Source: Rhizobium sp. Root274
GTDB taxonomy: Bacteria; Pseudomonadota; Alphaproteobacteria; Rhizobiales; Rhizobiaceae
Assembly: GCF_001429245.1 (NCBI RefSeq)
Contig: NZ_LMJE01000010.1
Coordinates: forward strand, 1-64,000
DNA: 64,000 nt
Reading direction: 5' to 3'
Shown here: positions 33,930 through 42,780 of the stretch, one piece after another
Position numbering within the stretch: position 1 is the stretch's first letter
Layout of the letters: the number at the start of each line of letters is the position of its first letter
The notes under the pieces: generated by a model
Told to the model about the DNA's origin: nothing
Seen by the model: the letters and a program-made list of their open reading frames with translations, nothing else
Databases searched by the model: none
Made by a program: the position numbers and the translations under genes

Positions 33930-35060
33930 CTACTCCGCCGCCTGCAGATTGCTTGCCCGAACCGACAGTGCGCTCTTGCGGAAGTCGAGGTCGCGGCTCA
34001 CCAGGCGCTCGATACCGGCTGCAGCGTCGGACACCAGTTGCCGATAGCCGGTCACCGATCGTGCAAAGACGTTATAGATGATGACCGCAGGAATGGCGGC
34101 GACCAGGCCAACGGCCGTGGCAAGCAGAGCCTCCGCGATGCCCGGTGCGACGACCGCAAGGTTCGTCGTCTGCGTCTCGGCAATTCCGATGAAGGAATTC
34201 ATGATGCCCCAGACGGTACCGAACAGCCCGACAAAGGGTGCGGTCGAACCGATGCTGGCGAGTACGCCGGTGCCCTTCGACATCTGGCGCCCTGCCCGGA
34301 CCTCGATCCGTCCGAGCGCAGACGCGACACGTTCCTTGACACCCTCTGCCCCGGCGCGATCGATCGCGCCGTCGGACAGGGTCATCTCGTGCTGCGCCGA
34401 CCGCACCATCATGGCAACGACACCGCCACGGTTTTCGAAAACCGCAAGCGCATCCTTCAAGCTCTTGGCCTGAGTAACAGCCTTCAAGCCACGGGTTGCA
34501 CGAGCGCGCGCACCGAAAAGCTGCAGGGTCTTGGCCAGCCACACCGTCCAGGTCACCAGCGATGCAAAGCCAAGCGCCAGCATGACGCTCTTGACGATCC
34601 AGTCGGCTGCCATGAACATGCCGACAGGCGACAGATCGTGCGGCAGGGTATCTTTGACGGAAACGACATCAGAAGGCGCTGCATCTGCAGCAGGAGCAGC
34701 CATGACCTCTTCCACAGGCTGGGGCGCGGCAGCGGTTGGAGCGGCCTCGGCCGGAGTGCCGTTTTCCGAGGCGGCATTGACCGCCGGAGCAACTTCGGCA
34801 GCGGTCGTGGGCTGCGGCGCGACTTCGGATGGCGCAGAGGCCGCAGGAGCCTCGGCGCCCTGTTTTACCGGAGTGTCAGTCGAAGGGGTAATCGCCTGAG
34901 AGGTCACAACAGGCGACGGTGAAACGACCGCTTGTGCAGTCCCCGTTTCAGAAAGGGTGCCAGTTGTGGGCGCCTGAGCTGAAGCGGCAGAAGCGAGGAG
35001 AAGCACAGCAAGGCTGATGCCGATGCGAAGTGCCGAAGGTCCCGAATGGATGAGAGGCAT
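33930..35060 (-). CDS. exbB: ExbB/MotA-family proton channel with a long N-terminal extension
   Basis: Channel subunit of the TonB motor. The protein has 376 residues against about 240 in E. coli. The extra part is N-terminal: a signal-like helix followed by some 110 residues rich in Ala, Pro and Thr, probably periplasmic, as in other rhizobial ExbB. The core begins near SPVGMFMAADWIVKSVML, with three membrane helices and the motif ATAVGLVAAIPAVIIYNVFAR. It heads the exbB-exbD-tonB unit. The ribosome site at 35060 is weak, so the true start may be slightly internal. Confidence 0.92.
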   Translation of the reverse strand: MPLIHSGPSALRIGISLAVLLLASAASAQAPTTGTLSETGTAQAVVSPSPVVTSQAITPSTDTPVKQGAEAPAASAPSEVAPQPTTAAEVAPAVNAASENGTPAEAAPTAAAPQPVEEVMAAPAADAAPSDVVSVKDTLPHDLSPVGMFMAADWIVKSVMLALGFASLVTWTVWLAKTLQLFGARARATRGLKAVTQAKSLKDALAVFENRGGVVAMMVRSAQHEMTLSDGAIDRAGAEGVKERVASALGRIEVRAGRQMSKGTGVLASIGSTAPFVGLFGTVWGIMNSFIGIAETQTTNLAVVAPGIAEALLATAVGLVAAIPAVIIYNVFARSVTGYRQLVSDAAAGIERLVSRDLDFRKSALSVRASNLQAAE

Positions 35061-35137
35061 TGGGAGCGCCCTGTAATATCGTGCTGAAATGAGCAGGGAC
35101 CGTCGTCAGGAACCCGCGAGTTCCCCTCCAATATTAA

Positions 35138-35158
35138 ACTTGATCTTTTCTGACAAGT
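35138..35158. promoter_or_regulatory. Candidate iron-responsive operator upstream of exbB
   Basis: ACTTG (35138-35142) and CAAGT (35154-35158) flank ATCTTTTCTGA; TAATAT-like arms continue outward on both sides. TGA-N9-ACA within it is one base off the RirA iron-responsive operator (TGA-N9-TCA) of rhizobia. TonB genes in rhizobia are iron-controlled, so the location fits. Similarity only. Confidence 0.4.
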
Positions 35159-35228
35159 AATATCGGGCGCTGAAGTGGATTTTCCCCACAGGCCGCCCGC
35201 GTGCTCCAGCGCCTTGATCGGCCCAATC

Positions 35229-36161
35229 TCAGCCTTTCGACGCCGCATAGAGCCGCAGGACATCCTCCCGACGGCAGAGCTCTGTACCAGCCGTCATCAC
35301 GGCAGCCGCACCGGCAGCCTGCCCGACATAGAAGGCATCCTCGATATCACGACCTTCCGACAGCGCCCAGACGATGCCGGCAACGAAACTGTCGCCGGCT
35401 CCCGTCGCTGAGTTGACTGGGACGTCAATGGCTGGAACGCGCATGATCTTATCGGCCGACACCAGGATGGCGCCGTCGCCGCCGAGCGTCACCGCGATAT
35501 ACTCGGCGGTCCCGCGCCGCACATAGTCCTGCGCCACAGGGCCGACACGGTCATGAGTGAGTTTCTCGCCGACGAATGCTTCGAGCTCGCCCAGACTCGG
35601 CTTGACGAGATACATCTGCGCCGACGAGAGCGCTGCGGCCAGTGCAGCACCGGACGTATCGAGCACAAAACGGGCTCCGCGGGCTCTCGCCGCCTCTGCC
35701 AATCGGACATACGTGTCGTCGGGTGCGCCTCTCGGAAGGCTGCCACTTGCGACGATGTAGTCAGCGTCGCTCTCGCAGACCGCAGTAATCACGGGAGCCA
35801 ACTCCGTTTCAGTGACCAACGGGCCTTCGGGGACGAAGCGATATTCGAGATTAGTCGAGGTCTCATGCACGGCATAGGCCACGCGCACAGGGTCATGGAT
35901 CGGAAAAGGGCGCTCGATAATCGGCAATGGCTGGAGCATGGCCTCAAGCAGCTTACCGGTTTCTCCACCGGACAGGAACGCAAGCTCGCAGTGCCCGCCA
36001 AGCGTCGCAATGACGCGTGCAACATTGATGCCGCCCCCGCCTGGAAATTGCTGCTGGTTGTGCGTCCGGGTCTTGTGCGTATGACGCACGACATCGGCAT
36101 CGCTGGAGATATCGATCGCCGGATTAAGCGCAAGACATAAAATTTGGGCCATGGAAACCAT
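35229..36161 (-). CDS. PfkB-family phosphofructokinase (6-phosphofructokinase II / 1-phosphofructokinase)
   Basis: A ribokinase-fold sugar kinase of about 310 residues, closest by eye to E. coli PfkB. It carries the sugar-binding GGGGINVARVIATLGG near residue 42, the VKPSLGELEAFVGE segment, and the ATP-site SATGAGDSFVAGIVWAL with the catalytic Asp. Starts at 36161 and 36152 are both possible; neither has a strong ribosome site, and the open frame beyond lacks homology. Rhizobia usually lack a working Pfk glycolysis step, so a tagatose-, 1-phospho- or other sugar-phosphate role is possible. It is divergent from the riboflavin synthase gene. Confidence 0.85.
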   Translation of the reverse strand: MVSMAQILCLALNPAIDISSDADVVRHTHKTRTHNQQQFPGGGGINVARVIATLGGHCELAFLSGGETGKLLEAMLQPLPIIERPFPIHDPVRVAYAVHETSTNLEYRFVPEGPLVTETELAPVITAVCESDADYIVASGSLPRGAPDDTYVRLAEAARARGARFVLDTSGAALAAALSSAQMYLVKPSLGELEAFVGEKLTHDRVGPVAQDYVRRGTAEYIAVTLGGDGAILVSADKIMRVPAIDVPVNSATGAGDSFVAGIVWALSEGRDIEDAFYVGQAAGAAAVMTAGTELCRREDVLRLYAASKG

Positions 36162-36385
36162 CAAATCGAGAAGCGGGAGTGGACTGGCTGCCCGGCAATG
36201 CGCTGATGTAAGCAAAGCGGACCGTCTCCGGCAAGAGAGGCATGCGCAGCGTCCGCTTCGGTGAACTGTCGAGGCAAGCTCCTGTTCCTGAACGTTCAAC
36301 GAATGCAGACGCACTGATTGCAGCCAAGGGATTGTCTTTGCGCTGTGAGACATTACCTTTCCGCAAGTTCGCAAGGAAATCGCAG

Positions 36386-37003
36386 ATGTATACCGGTATC
36401 GTCCAGACCGTGGCTCCCGTAGAAAACGTCGTCCGCCACGACGGCTACACGACCTTCCATATTCGCTTCCCCGAGAGGCTGATGGCGGATCTGCAAATTG
36501 GGGCCAGTGCATCGGTCGAAGGTGTCTGCCTTTCCGTAACGTCGATGACGGGTACGGACGTTACCTTCGACGCCATGGATGCGACGCTGGAGCGAACCAA
36601 TCTGGGTGCGCTAAAAGCGGGGGATCACGTCAACATCGAGCGTTCCGCCAAGCCGACGGATGAAAACGGCGGGCATAACATCGCCGGCCATATTGCGACG
36701 ACCGCAGAACTGGTTGCCGCCAAACTGGAAATGCCGGGCGCGTTCATCCGGTTCAAGGTGCCTGAGGAATGGGCCAAATACATCTTCAAGCGCGGTTACC
36801 TGGCGGTCAACGGTGCCAGCTTGACCGTCGCAGAAGCGGATCAGGATGTCTTTACCATCAACCTGATCCCGGAAACGCTGCGGCAAACCACCTTCCCCCG
36901 CTACAAAGCCGGCGACTTTCTGAACATCGAGGTAGATCACCAGACGATGGTGATGGTCGACGTAGTGGAACGGACGCTTGAGCGCCTGATGGCAAAGCGA
37001 TAG
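36386..37003 (+). CDS. ribE: Riboflavin synthase, alpha subunit (E. coli RibC/RibE type)
   Basis: The enzyme makes riboflavin from two 6,7-dimethyl-8-ribityllumazine molecules. The 205-residue protein has the two tandem lumazine-binding barrels: MYTGIVQ opens the first, and GGHNIAGHIATTAEL opens the second half. The start at 36386 has AAGGAAA upstream; usual family N-terminus is MFTGIV. By eye it resembles the gammaproteobacterial enzyme (HLIPETLERTT of E. coli against NLIPETLRQTT here). It is alone, away from ribD/ribH/nusB, so it may be a second copy. Confidence 0.92.
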   Translation: MYTGIVQTVAPVENVVRHDGYTTFHIRFPERLMADLQIGASASVEGVCLSVTSMTGTDVTFDAMDATLERTNLGALKAGDHVNIERSAKPTDENGGHNIAGHIATTAELVAAKLEMPGAFIRFKVPEEWAKYIFKRGYLAVNGASLTVAEADQDVFTINLIPETLRQTTFPRYKAGDFLNIEVDHQTMVMVDVVERTLERLMAKR

Positions 37004-37007
37004 GGGG

Positions 37008-37394
37008 TCAGTGGCGGCTATGGAAGCGCCCCATAGGGGTATCCTTCATCAGCGCAGTCAGGACCTTCCGATAATCCGCCGGCTTGGATGCGCACAGTTC
37101 TTCCGGTATCCCGTTAGCCTCGATTTCCTTGATCGCCGATCCTGACACGATGCGAAAAGGGATTCCCGCCTGGCGCAGTTTCTGAACGATGGGCGTGACG
37201 GCACCGTCTCGGACCTGGAAGTCCAGGATGGCACCCGAGATGTGCTCCGTAGACAGGATCTCAAGGGCATCTCGGACCGTTTCCGTGGTGATCACGGCGA
37301 CGCCGGCACGTGAGACGGCGTCTGCCGCATCCATGGAAATGAAGACATCGTCTTCGACGATGAGAATGGTGTCGATCGCTAGTGCATGTTGCAT
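37008..37394 (-). CDS. Single-domain response regulator receiver
   Basis: A 128-residue CheY-like receiver with no output domain. The acidic pocket is Glu14-Asp15-Asp16 (LIVEDD), the phospho-acceptor is Asp58 in AILDF, and a conserved Lys-Pro lies in CASKPADY. ATG at 37394 follows AAGGAGAGCGAAA. An EcfG-like promoter precedes it, which places it in the general stress response; single-domain receivers (such as SdrG-type) are known modifiers of that pathway in alphaproteobacteria. The cognate kinase is not in the window. Confidence 0.88.
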   Translation of the reverse strand: MQHALAIDTILIVEDDVFISMDAADAVSRAGVAVITTETVRDALEILSTEHISGAILDFQVRDGAVTPIVQKLRQAGIPFRIVSGSAIKEIEANGIPEELCASKPADYRKVLTALMKDTPMGRFHSRH

Positions 37395-37417
37395 TTTCGC
37401 TCTCCTTGTGCCACCAC

Positions 37418-37442
37418 AACGCGAGCGCCGGCGCTTTGTTCA
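37418..37442 (-). promoter_or_regulatory. EcfG-like promoter of the receiver gene
   Basis: On the minus strand TGAAC (37442-37438), 16 bases, then CGTT (37421-37418). The consensus is GGAAC-N16/17-CGTT, so one base differs. The start codon lies 24 bases downstream. Confidence 0.6.
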
Positions 37443-37550
37443 GTTTTTCTTAAATTGATAATTGATATGGTAAACAGAGCGTTAAGCCTGATGAGAAGCC
37501 GCAAATTGTTCCCTCACTGCAACCTTTGCAACGTCTCCCATTCTGCAGAG

Positions 37551-37576
37551 GGAACAACGCTGCCAACCCCTGCGTT
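37551..37576 (+). promoter_or_regulatory. EcfG-type stress promoter (perfect match)
   Basis: GGAAC (37551-37555), 17 bases, CGTT (37573-37576) match the alphaproteobacterial general-stress promoter exactly. The ATG of the downstream small protein is 31 bases from the -10 box. Confidence 0.85.
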
Positions 37577-37606
37577 TTCACGTCGAAAACGAACGGGAGA
37601 AACTCC

Positions 37607-37999
37607 ATGCAGATTGTTGCAACCAAAGTCCATGAACCGACCGCCGTCGATTCCGCTTACACCGTCGAATTCGAAGGCGATGGCGGTGAGCGCGTATCGG
37701 TGGTCATGGCGCAGTCGGCCAGCGGCGGCCTCACCCGAGACAACGCTCTTGAGAAAGCACAGGTCATCCTGCTTCAGGCAGCAAGCTTTGGCTCAGCTTC
37801 TGAAGGGGGACCGGATGTGACGGAAGATCTCGATCCGGACGTCGATCCGAGCGCAGCGGTGGAGAGCCTGATCCAGGAACGCGAAGAGCGCGAGGAGAAA
37901 GGAAGCGAACTGGAAAAAGGTCTGGAAGATACTTTCCCTGCGAGCGACCCCGTCTCGACCACCTACACCTCGACGGCCGCCCGGGATCAGCAGAGCTGA
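37607..37999 (+). CDS. Small acidic stress protein with DTFPASDPVS motif
   Basis: A 130-residue protein; residues about 1-65 could form a small alpha/beta domain (YTVEFEGDGGERVSVVMA), and the rest is acidic and low in hydrophobics. Near the C-terminus is EDTFPASDPVSTT, a motif seen at the ends of many short alphaproteobacterial stress proteins. ATG at 37607 has GGGAGA upstream. The perfect EcfG promoter ahead supports induction in stationary phase or osmotic stress. No enzymatic function recognised. Confidence 0.8.
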   Translation: MQIVATKVHEPTAVDSAYTVEFEGDGGERVSVVMAQSASGGLTRDNALEKAQVILLQAASFGSASEGGPDVTEDLDPDVDPSAAVESLIQEREEREEKGSELEKGLEDTFPASDPVSTTYTSTAARDQQS

Positions 38000-38065
38000 T
38001 TTCCGTTTGCCGGTGGTTTCGTTTAACCACCGGCAAAGGCTGACGACGCCCTTGAGGATTGAAAA

Positions 38066-38551
38066 ATGCCGCAGGTACTCGCTGCGTTCGGAACGCCGAC
38101 ATCTCTTGATCTCTCATCTATCGTCATGCGCCTTCTGGTTGCGCTTGCCTGCGGCGCAGCCATCGGCTTCGAACGAGAATGGCGCAGCCATGCAGCAGGA
38201 CTTCGCACACATATCCTTGTCTGCCTGTCGGCTGCCATCGTTGCCATTCTCACCATAGAAATCGCGCATCATCCTGCTTTTGACCGAGAAGAAGTGCGGC
38301 TCGACCCTCTGCGTCTCGTCGAAGCTGTGACGGCGGGCGTTGCTTTCCTAGCGGCCGGGATGATCGTTTATTCGAAGGGACGAGTGAAAGGCCTCACGAC
38401 CGGAGCAGGCCTCTGGTTTGCCGGCTCGATCGGACTTTCCTGCGGACTGGGCTTCTGGCAGATCGGCCTGATCGCCACGGGATTTGCACTGAGCGTCCTG
38501 TGGCTGGTGACGTTACTTGAATACAAGATCCCGAAACGGGAAGACGACTAG
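38066..38551 (+). CDS. MgtC/SapB-family membrane protein
   Basis: A 161-residue inner-membrane protein with four to five hydrophobic helices. It carries the MgtC/SapB signature: LRLLVALACGAAIGFEREW, HAAGLRTHILVCLSAA, then VTAGVAFLAAGMIVYSKG and GLTTGAGLWFAGSIGLSCG. The longer C-terminal soluble domain of true MgtC is absent, so it is the short SapB-like form. It lies 66 bases after the stress protein and may be co-transcribed. Role in Mg2+ homeostasis or acid/osmotic stress is inferred. Confidence 0.87.
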   Translation: MPQVLAAFGTPTSLDLSSIVMRLLVALACGAAIGFEREWRSHAAGLRTHILVCLSAAIVAILTIEIAHHPAFDREEVRLDPLRLVEAVTAGVAFLAAGMIVYSKGRVKGLTTGAGLWFAGSIGLSCGLGFWQIGLIATGFALSVLWLVTLLEYKIPKREDD

Positions 38552-38563
38552 CGCCAAATCGAG

Positions 38564-39358
38564 CTATCGTAGAAGGCTCTGCCCTCCATCGACCCAGATT
38601 GGCGAGCCGGTCACGTGCCGAGATGCGGGTGAGAGCAGAAAGCTGATCACCTCCGCCACTTCCTCGATTGTACCGGACTCCCCCCCGGTCAGAGGAATGT
38701 CCCCTTCGGGAAACTCCACCGGCACTTCCGTCTCGTCCCGGCCGCGCATCGTCGTATTGTCATTGATGCTGGTATCGATGGCTCCAGGGCAGACCGCATT
38801 GATGCGGATTCCGTGTCGTCCCAGTTCCAGCGAAAGCTGCTGCACCATCGCCAACTGGGCGGCCTTCGTCGCAGAGTACGCGGTTGCCCCAGGCGTCGTA
38901 AACGTCCGCGTACCGTTGATCGAAGACACGACGACGATCGCTCCCCCGGTCTGCTTCATCGGCTTTACACTGTGGTGGAGGGTGAGATACGTTCCGCGCA
39001 GGTTGATCGCGATGGTCTTGTCGAACTCCTCGGGCGTCAGATCGTCGATCGGAGCCCAGGTGCCATTGATCCCGGCATTGGCCACAACCATGTGCAGCGC
39101 TCCATTCACGGCGGTCAGCGTTTCCACGGCACGCTTCATTCCGGCATCATCGCTGACGTCGGCAACCAGAATCATGCCGCGACCACCAGCGGATTCAATT
39201 TCGGCGAGCGTATCCTGCAGCTCGTCTTCTGTCCGCCCGAGCAGCCCGACAAAGGCGCCACCCGCGGCAAGCTTCAACGCAGCACCCCGTCCGATCCCGG
39301 AACCGGCTCCAGTGACAAGAGCTGTCTGATCGGCAAATTCCTGCGCGCTCTGCATCAT
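38564..39358 (-). CDS. Short-chain dehydrogenase/reductase
   Basis: A classical SDR of 264 residues. It has the cofactor motif TGAGSGIGRGAALKLA, NAGINGTW, the active-site Ser in VVVSSINGT, and YSATKAAQ (Tyr-x-x-x-Lys). The C-terminal GSPIWVDGGQSLLR is typical of 3-oxoacyl-ACP-reductase-like and sugar/alcohol dehydrogenases, but the substrate is not predictable. Its ATG overlaps the stop of the DUF3008 gene by four bases, so it shares that stress-linked transcript. Confidence 0.88.
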   Translation of the reverse strand: MMQSAQEFADQTALVTGAGSGIGRGAALKLAAGGAFVGLLGRTEDELQDTLAEIESAGGRGMILVADVSDDAGMKRAVETLTAVNGALHMVVANAGINGTWAPIDDLTPEEFDKTIAINLRGTYLTLHHSVKPMKQTGGAIVVVSSINGTRTFTTPGATAYSATKAAQLAMVQQLSLELGRHGIRINAVCPGAIDTSINDNTTMRGRDETEVPVEFPEGDIPLTGGESGTIEEVAEVISFLLSPASRHVTGSPIWVDGGQSLLR

Positions 39359-39549
39359 GCCTTCTTCTCCGGGGCGTGTTCGGGCTTACCCTTGCGCTTG
39401 GTCGCCGCCAGTTCCTCGAGCTGACGCTCGCTCATGCTCTTTTCCATGCTTTTGGAAGCGGCCTTCAACTCGGACACCTTGGCATCTCCTCGCTTGGCTG
39501 CGAGGGCGGCGCCAGCCGCCTTTTGTTGTGCTTTGGACTTTGCCGGCAC
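39355..39549 (-). CDS. DUF3008 small basic stress protein
   Basis: A 64-residue protein of the DUF3008 family, recognised from its opening (PAKSKAQQKAAGAALAAKRG) and SMSERQLEELAATKRKGKPE. The start is a GTG at 39549 with GGGAGGATTCCAGC upstream; the open frame extends further but the family begins here. It overlaps the SDR start by four bases. An EcfG-like promoter lies about 40 bases upstream. Relatives are induced in stress; molecular role unknown. Confidence 0.85.
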   Translation of the reverse strand: MPAKSKAQQKAAGAALAAKRGDAKVSELKAASKSMEKSMSERQLEELAATKRKGKPEHAPEKKA

Positions 39550-39586
39550 GCTGGAATCCTCCCGAGCTCGTTGCTGCGAGAGGAAG

Positions 39587-39611
39587 AACCGCAGCCCGTG
39601 GCGAATGTTCC
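39587..39611 (-). promoter_or_regulatory. EcfG-like promoter of DUF3008-SDR
   Basis: On the minus strand GGAAC (39611-39607), 16 bases, then GGTT (39590-39587), one base from CGTT. It lies about 37 bases from the GTG start. Confidence 0.55.
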
Positions 39612-39679
39612 GGAGGAGCAGCCGGAACAAAGACCTCCGCCGCCGCTTTACGGGGGGTAACGCACGCACCGAGGATTTC

Positions 39680-41758
39680 ATGGACACGAACAGCAAGCAC
39701 TTCCACGTTGAGGCCGGGGACTGGCACCGCTTGGGCGCCCATTTCGACGGGAAAGGCACGAACTTCGCTTTGTTCTCTGCTCACGCAGAGCGAGTGGAAC
39801 TTTGCCTGTTCGACGACAGCGGCAAGATCGAGACAGCGAGGATCACGTTGCCGGAATATACCCATGAAGTCTGGCACGCTTATCTTCCGGACGTAAAATC
39901 GGGCCAGCTCTACGGCTATCGGGTTCACGGGCCTTATGATCCGGCCAATGGCCACCGTTTCAACCCCAACAAGCTCCTGCTCGACCCCTATGCGCGCGAA
40001 CTCGTTGGCGACTTCGACTGGAACAAGGCCCATTTTGGCTACGATCTCGACAGCGAAGAGAAAGATCTCACTTTCAACGATCTGGACAGCGCGTCCTACA
40101 CACCTAAGTGCCGTGTGGTCGACCCCTTTGCTGACCAGTCGACGAACAACTTCGCGGGCGTGCCATGGGCGCAGACGATTGTTTACGAGACGCATGTCAA
40201 AGGCTTTACTCAGCTTAACCCCGCTATTCCCGAAGACCTTCGTGGCACCTTCGAAGGCCTCGGCCACAAGGCAGCGGTGGACTATATCAAGAGCCTCGGG
40301 ATTACGTCCGTAGAGCTCCTGCCCATCCATGCCTTCCCCGATGACAGCCACCTGCTCGACAAGGGCCTGCACAACTACTGGGGCTACAATACCATTGGCT
40401 TCTTCTCTCCAGCCAACCGCTATTATGGCCGGAAGGGTATGGCAGGCTTCAGAGACATGGTTCGCGCCTTCCATGACGCCGGGATCGAGGTGATCCTGGA
40501 CGTGGTCTACAACCACACCGCCGAAGGTAACGAACTGGGTCCGACGCTCTCTTTCAAGGGCATCGACAACTTCTCCTACTACCGGACCATGCCCGACAAT
40601 CATCGCTATTACATCAACGATACCGGCACCGGAAACACCGTCAACACGTCCCATCCACGTGTCCTGCAGATGGTGCTGGACAGCCTGCGTTACTGGAAAG
40701 AGGAAATGCATGTCGACGGCTTCCGTTTTGACCTTGGCACCATCCTCGGGCGTGAACCTGAGGGTTTTGACGAGCGCGGCGGCTTCTTTGACGCCGTGAC
40801 GCAGGATCCCGCTCTCTCAAACGTCAAGCTGATCGGCGAACCCTGGGATATCGGACCCGGCGGCTATCAGGTGGGCGGCTTCCCGCCAGGCTGGGCTGAG
40901 TGGAACGACAAATACCGTGACTCCACCCGCGAATACTGGCTGAACGGCGACAACTGCGCCCAGGATTTCGCGGCCCGGCTACTAGGTTCCGGTGACCTCT
41001 ACGACACGCGCGGACGACGTCCCTGGGCCAGTGTCAATTTCATCACGGCCCATGACGGCTTCACTTTGAACGACCTCGTTTCCTACGATCAGAAGCACAA
41101 TGATGCGAATGGCGAGGACAACAACGACGGTCACAACGACAATCGCAGCCACAATTACGGCCACGAGGGCCCCACCGACGACGAGGGCATCAATGCCTTG
41201 CGCGAGCGACAGAAGCGAAACTTCCTCGCAACGCTCTTCTTCTCCCACGGCACGCCGATGCTTCTCGCGGGTGATGAATTCGGTCGCTCGCAGATGGGGA
41301 ACAACAACGGCTACTGCCAGGACAGCGAGATCAGCTGGCTCCACTGGGAGAACCTGCCACAGTCCTGCGAGGATCTGCGCGCCTTTACGACACGCCTGAT
41401 CGCTTTGCGCGCCAACCAGCCATTGCTGCGTCGTGAAAACTGGCGCGATGGCATGATCATCGACTGGTACAATCTGACCGGCGGCGCGCAAGCGCCCGAA
41501 CATTGGCTGGACGGGAACCCCCTTGCTCTGAAACTTTCACGTCAGGATCTCGAGCAGGAAAACGGCGTCTGGCAGGAGGTGCTGATGTTGTTCAATCCGG
41601 TCGATCAGGAAATGGAGTTCACCATCCCACAAGCTGGGGGCGGGGAATGGACGCTTGAGCTCACCACGTCAGATCCTGATCGGTCAGGCGACACAGTTGC
41701 AGAAGCCACAAACTTCCTCATGGAGGCCCGCTCTTTCGCACTGTTCCGAAGAGCGTGA
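39680..41758 (+). CDS. glgX: Glycogen debranching enzyme / isoamylase (GlgX-TreX type)
   Basis: It hydrolyses alpha-1,6 branches of glycogen or similar glucans. The 692-residue GH13 protein has an N-terminal CBM48 domain (residues about 15-115, NFALFSAHAERVELCLFD), the barrel with DVVYNHTAEGN, the nucleophile Asp in VDGFRFDLGT, the acid Glu in LIGEPWDIGPGGYQVG, and the TAHDGFTLNDLVSY region. Start: ATG at 39680 after GAGG; the frame extends upstream without similarity. Length fits GlgX (about 660-700). It is apart from glgA/B/C, so this may be the stress-linked trehalose-type copy (treX) instead. Confidence 0.92.
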   Translation: MDTNSKHFHVEAGDWHRLGAHFDGKGTNFALFSAHAERVELCLFDDSGKIETARITLPEYTHEVWHAYLPDVKSGQLYGYRVHGPYDPANGHRFNPNKLLLDPYARELVGDFDWNKAHFGYDLDSEEKDLTFNDLDSASYTPKCRVVDPFADQSTNNFAGVPWAQTIVYETHVKGFTQLNPAIPEDLRGTFEGLGHKAAVDYIKSLGITSVELLPIHAFPDDSHLLDKGLHNYWGYNTIGFFSPANRYYGRKGMAGFRDMVRAFHDAGIEVILDVVYNHTAEGNELGPTLSFKGIDNFSYYRTMPDNHRYYINDTGTGNTVNTSHPRVLQMVLDSLRYWKEEMHVDGFRFDLGTILGREPEGFDERGGFFDAVTQDPALSNVKLIGEPWDIGPGGYQVGGFPPGWAEWNDKYRDSTREYWLNGDNCAQDFAARLLGSGDLYDTRGRRPWASVNFITAHDGFTLNDLVSYDQKHNDANGEDNNDGHNDNRSHNYGHEGPTDDEGINALRERQKRNFLATLFFSHGTPMLLAGDEFGRSQMGNNNGYCQDSEISWLHWENLPQSCEDLRAFTTRLIALRANQPLLRRENWRDGMIIDWYNLTGGAQAPEHWLDGNPLALKLSRQDLEQENGVWQEVLMLFNPVDQEMEFTIPQAGGGEWTLELTTSDPDRSGDTVAEATNFLMEARSFALFRRA

Positions 41759-41766
41759 GTCGACGG

Positions 41767-42780
41767 CTAAGACGCGGGCTGATCAACCCGTGTCAGGACT
41801 TCGAAGTCATAAAGCTGCCCGGCGACAGAAATGCGTCGAGCAGAAATCGTTACTTCGATGACCTGCCCGTCAGCACCGTGGATTTCGCCCCGCTGACCGC
41901 TATAGCCGCCATCGCGATCAAGAAGGCGGAGCCGCTCCGCGCGCGCCTCGTTCCCCGAGACCACGCCGGACGCAACCATCTCACTTCCGCGGATTTCATC
42001 CCAGCTCTTCCCGATCAGGTCCAGATAGGCCTGGTTGACCCGCACGTAACGGGAATTCCGCTGGCCGATGCTGGAGATGGAAAACGCGACAGGCGAAAGC
42101 TCAAACAGCGCTTGAATGACGGGACCCGACAGCGCAGTCGCTTCGGCCTGCTCGATCACGTCGCGAGTAAAGCCAGGTTCTTCAACGTCATCCGCGATTT
42201 CGTAATCTGCAGGAAGCGCCAATTCATCACGCAAGACGGCAACCAGCCGCCAAAGATCGACTTCGAGAAAATGCGCCTTATGCGCGTCATCCACCTGGTC
42301 CAGAGATCGTGGAAGGGATGCGATCGACGCCTCCAGACGGGATCTCTCGCGGCTCTCCTCCGTGGACGACAAAATTGCTCCGAGCTTTCCGACCGTGACG
42401 TCCCGCAGGATTTCGTAGGCCTGCTGCAACTGCGACGACCGCGCGGCCTCGACATCCTCCATGGGGAGTGAACCATCGGAAACGGGAAGGTTTTCGAGGA
42501 TAGCCCAGACGCTCTCCTCCTCGGGACAGTCTTCGTAGCCGGGTGTTCCCTGCGGCGCATAGCGCACGAGGGCCAGGATGGTGTCGACCCCAAAAGCGTT
42601 GACATCAACGGGAGCCATCGCTCCTTGAGCATCGGTCTTGACCGCAGTCAGGCGCGTCGGCCCACCATTGTCATCGAAATAGACGCTGACTTCGGTCACG
42701 GACTCCGGAAAATTCAGCCAGGGATGCTCCGCCCGGAATGCCGAGAGGGCTGCTGTATTGAGAACCGTAACGGCGTACAT
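41767..42780 (-). CDS. PAS-domain protein with an unrecognised N-terminal part
   Basis: About 337 residues. Residues about 215-330 form a PAS fold (PVAFSISSIGQRNSRYVRVNQAYLDLIGKSWDEIRG, split over the core, then a PAC-like tail with VIEVTISARRISVAG). Residues 1-210 are acidic and helical with no motif I know. There is no kinase, GGDEF or DNA-binding output. The ATG at 42780 has GGAGGA eight bases upstream; one at 42807 is weaker. It ends convergent with glgX, nine bases apart. A PAS-only sensory adaptor is the likely class. Confidence 0.75.
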   Translation of the reverse strand: MYAVTVLNTAALSAFRAEHPWLNFPESVTEVSVYFDDNGGPTRLTAVKTDAQGAMAPVDVNAFGVDTILALVRYAPQGTPGYEDCPEEESVWAILENLPVSDGSLPMEDVEAARSSQLQQAYEILRDVTVGKLGAILSSTEESRERSRLEASIASLPRSLDQVDDAHKAHFLEVDLWRLVAVLRDELALPADYEIADDVEEPGFTRDVIEQAEATALSGPVIQALFELSPVAFSISSIGQRNSRYVRVNQAYLDLIGKSWDEIRGSEMVASGVVSGNEARAERLRLLDRDGGYSGQRGEIHGADGQVIEVTISARRISVAGQLYDFEVLTRVDQPAS

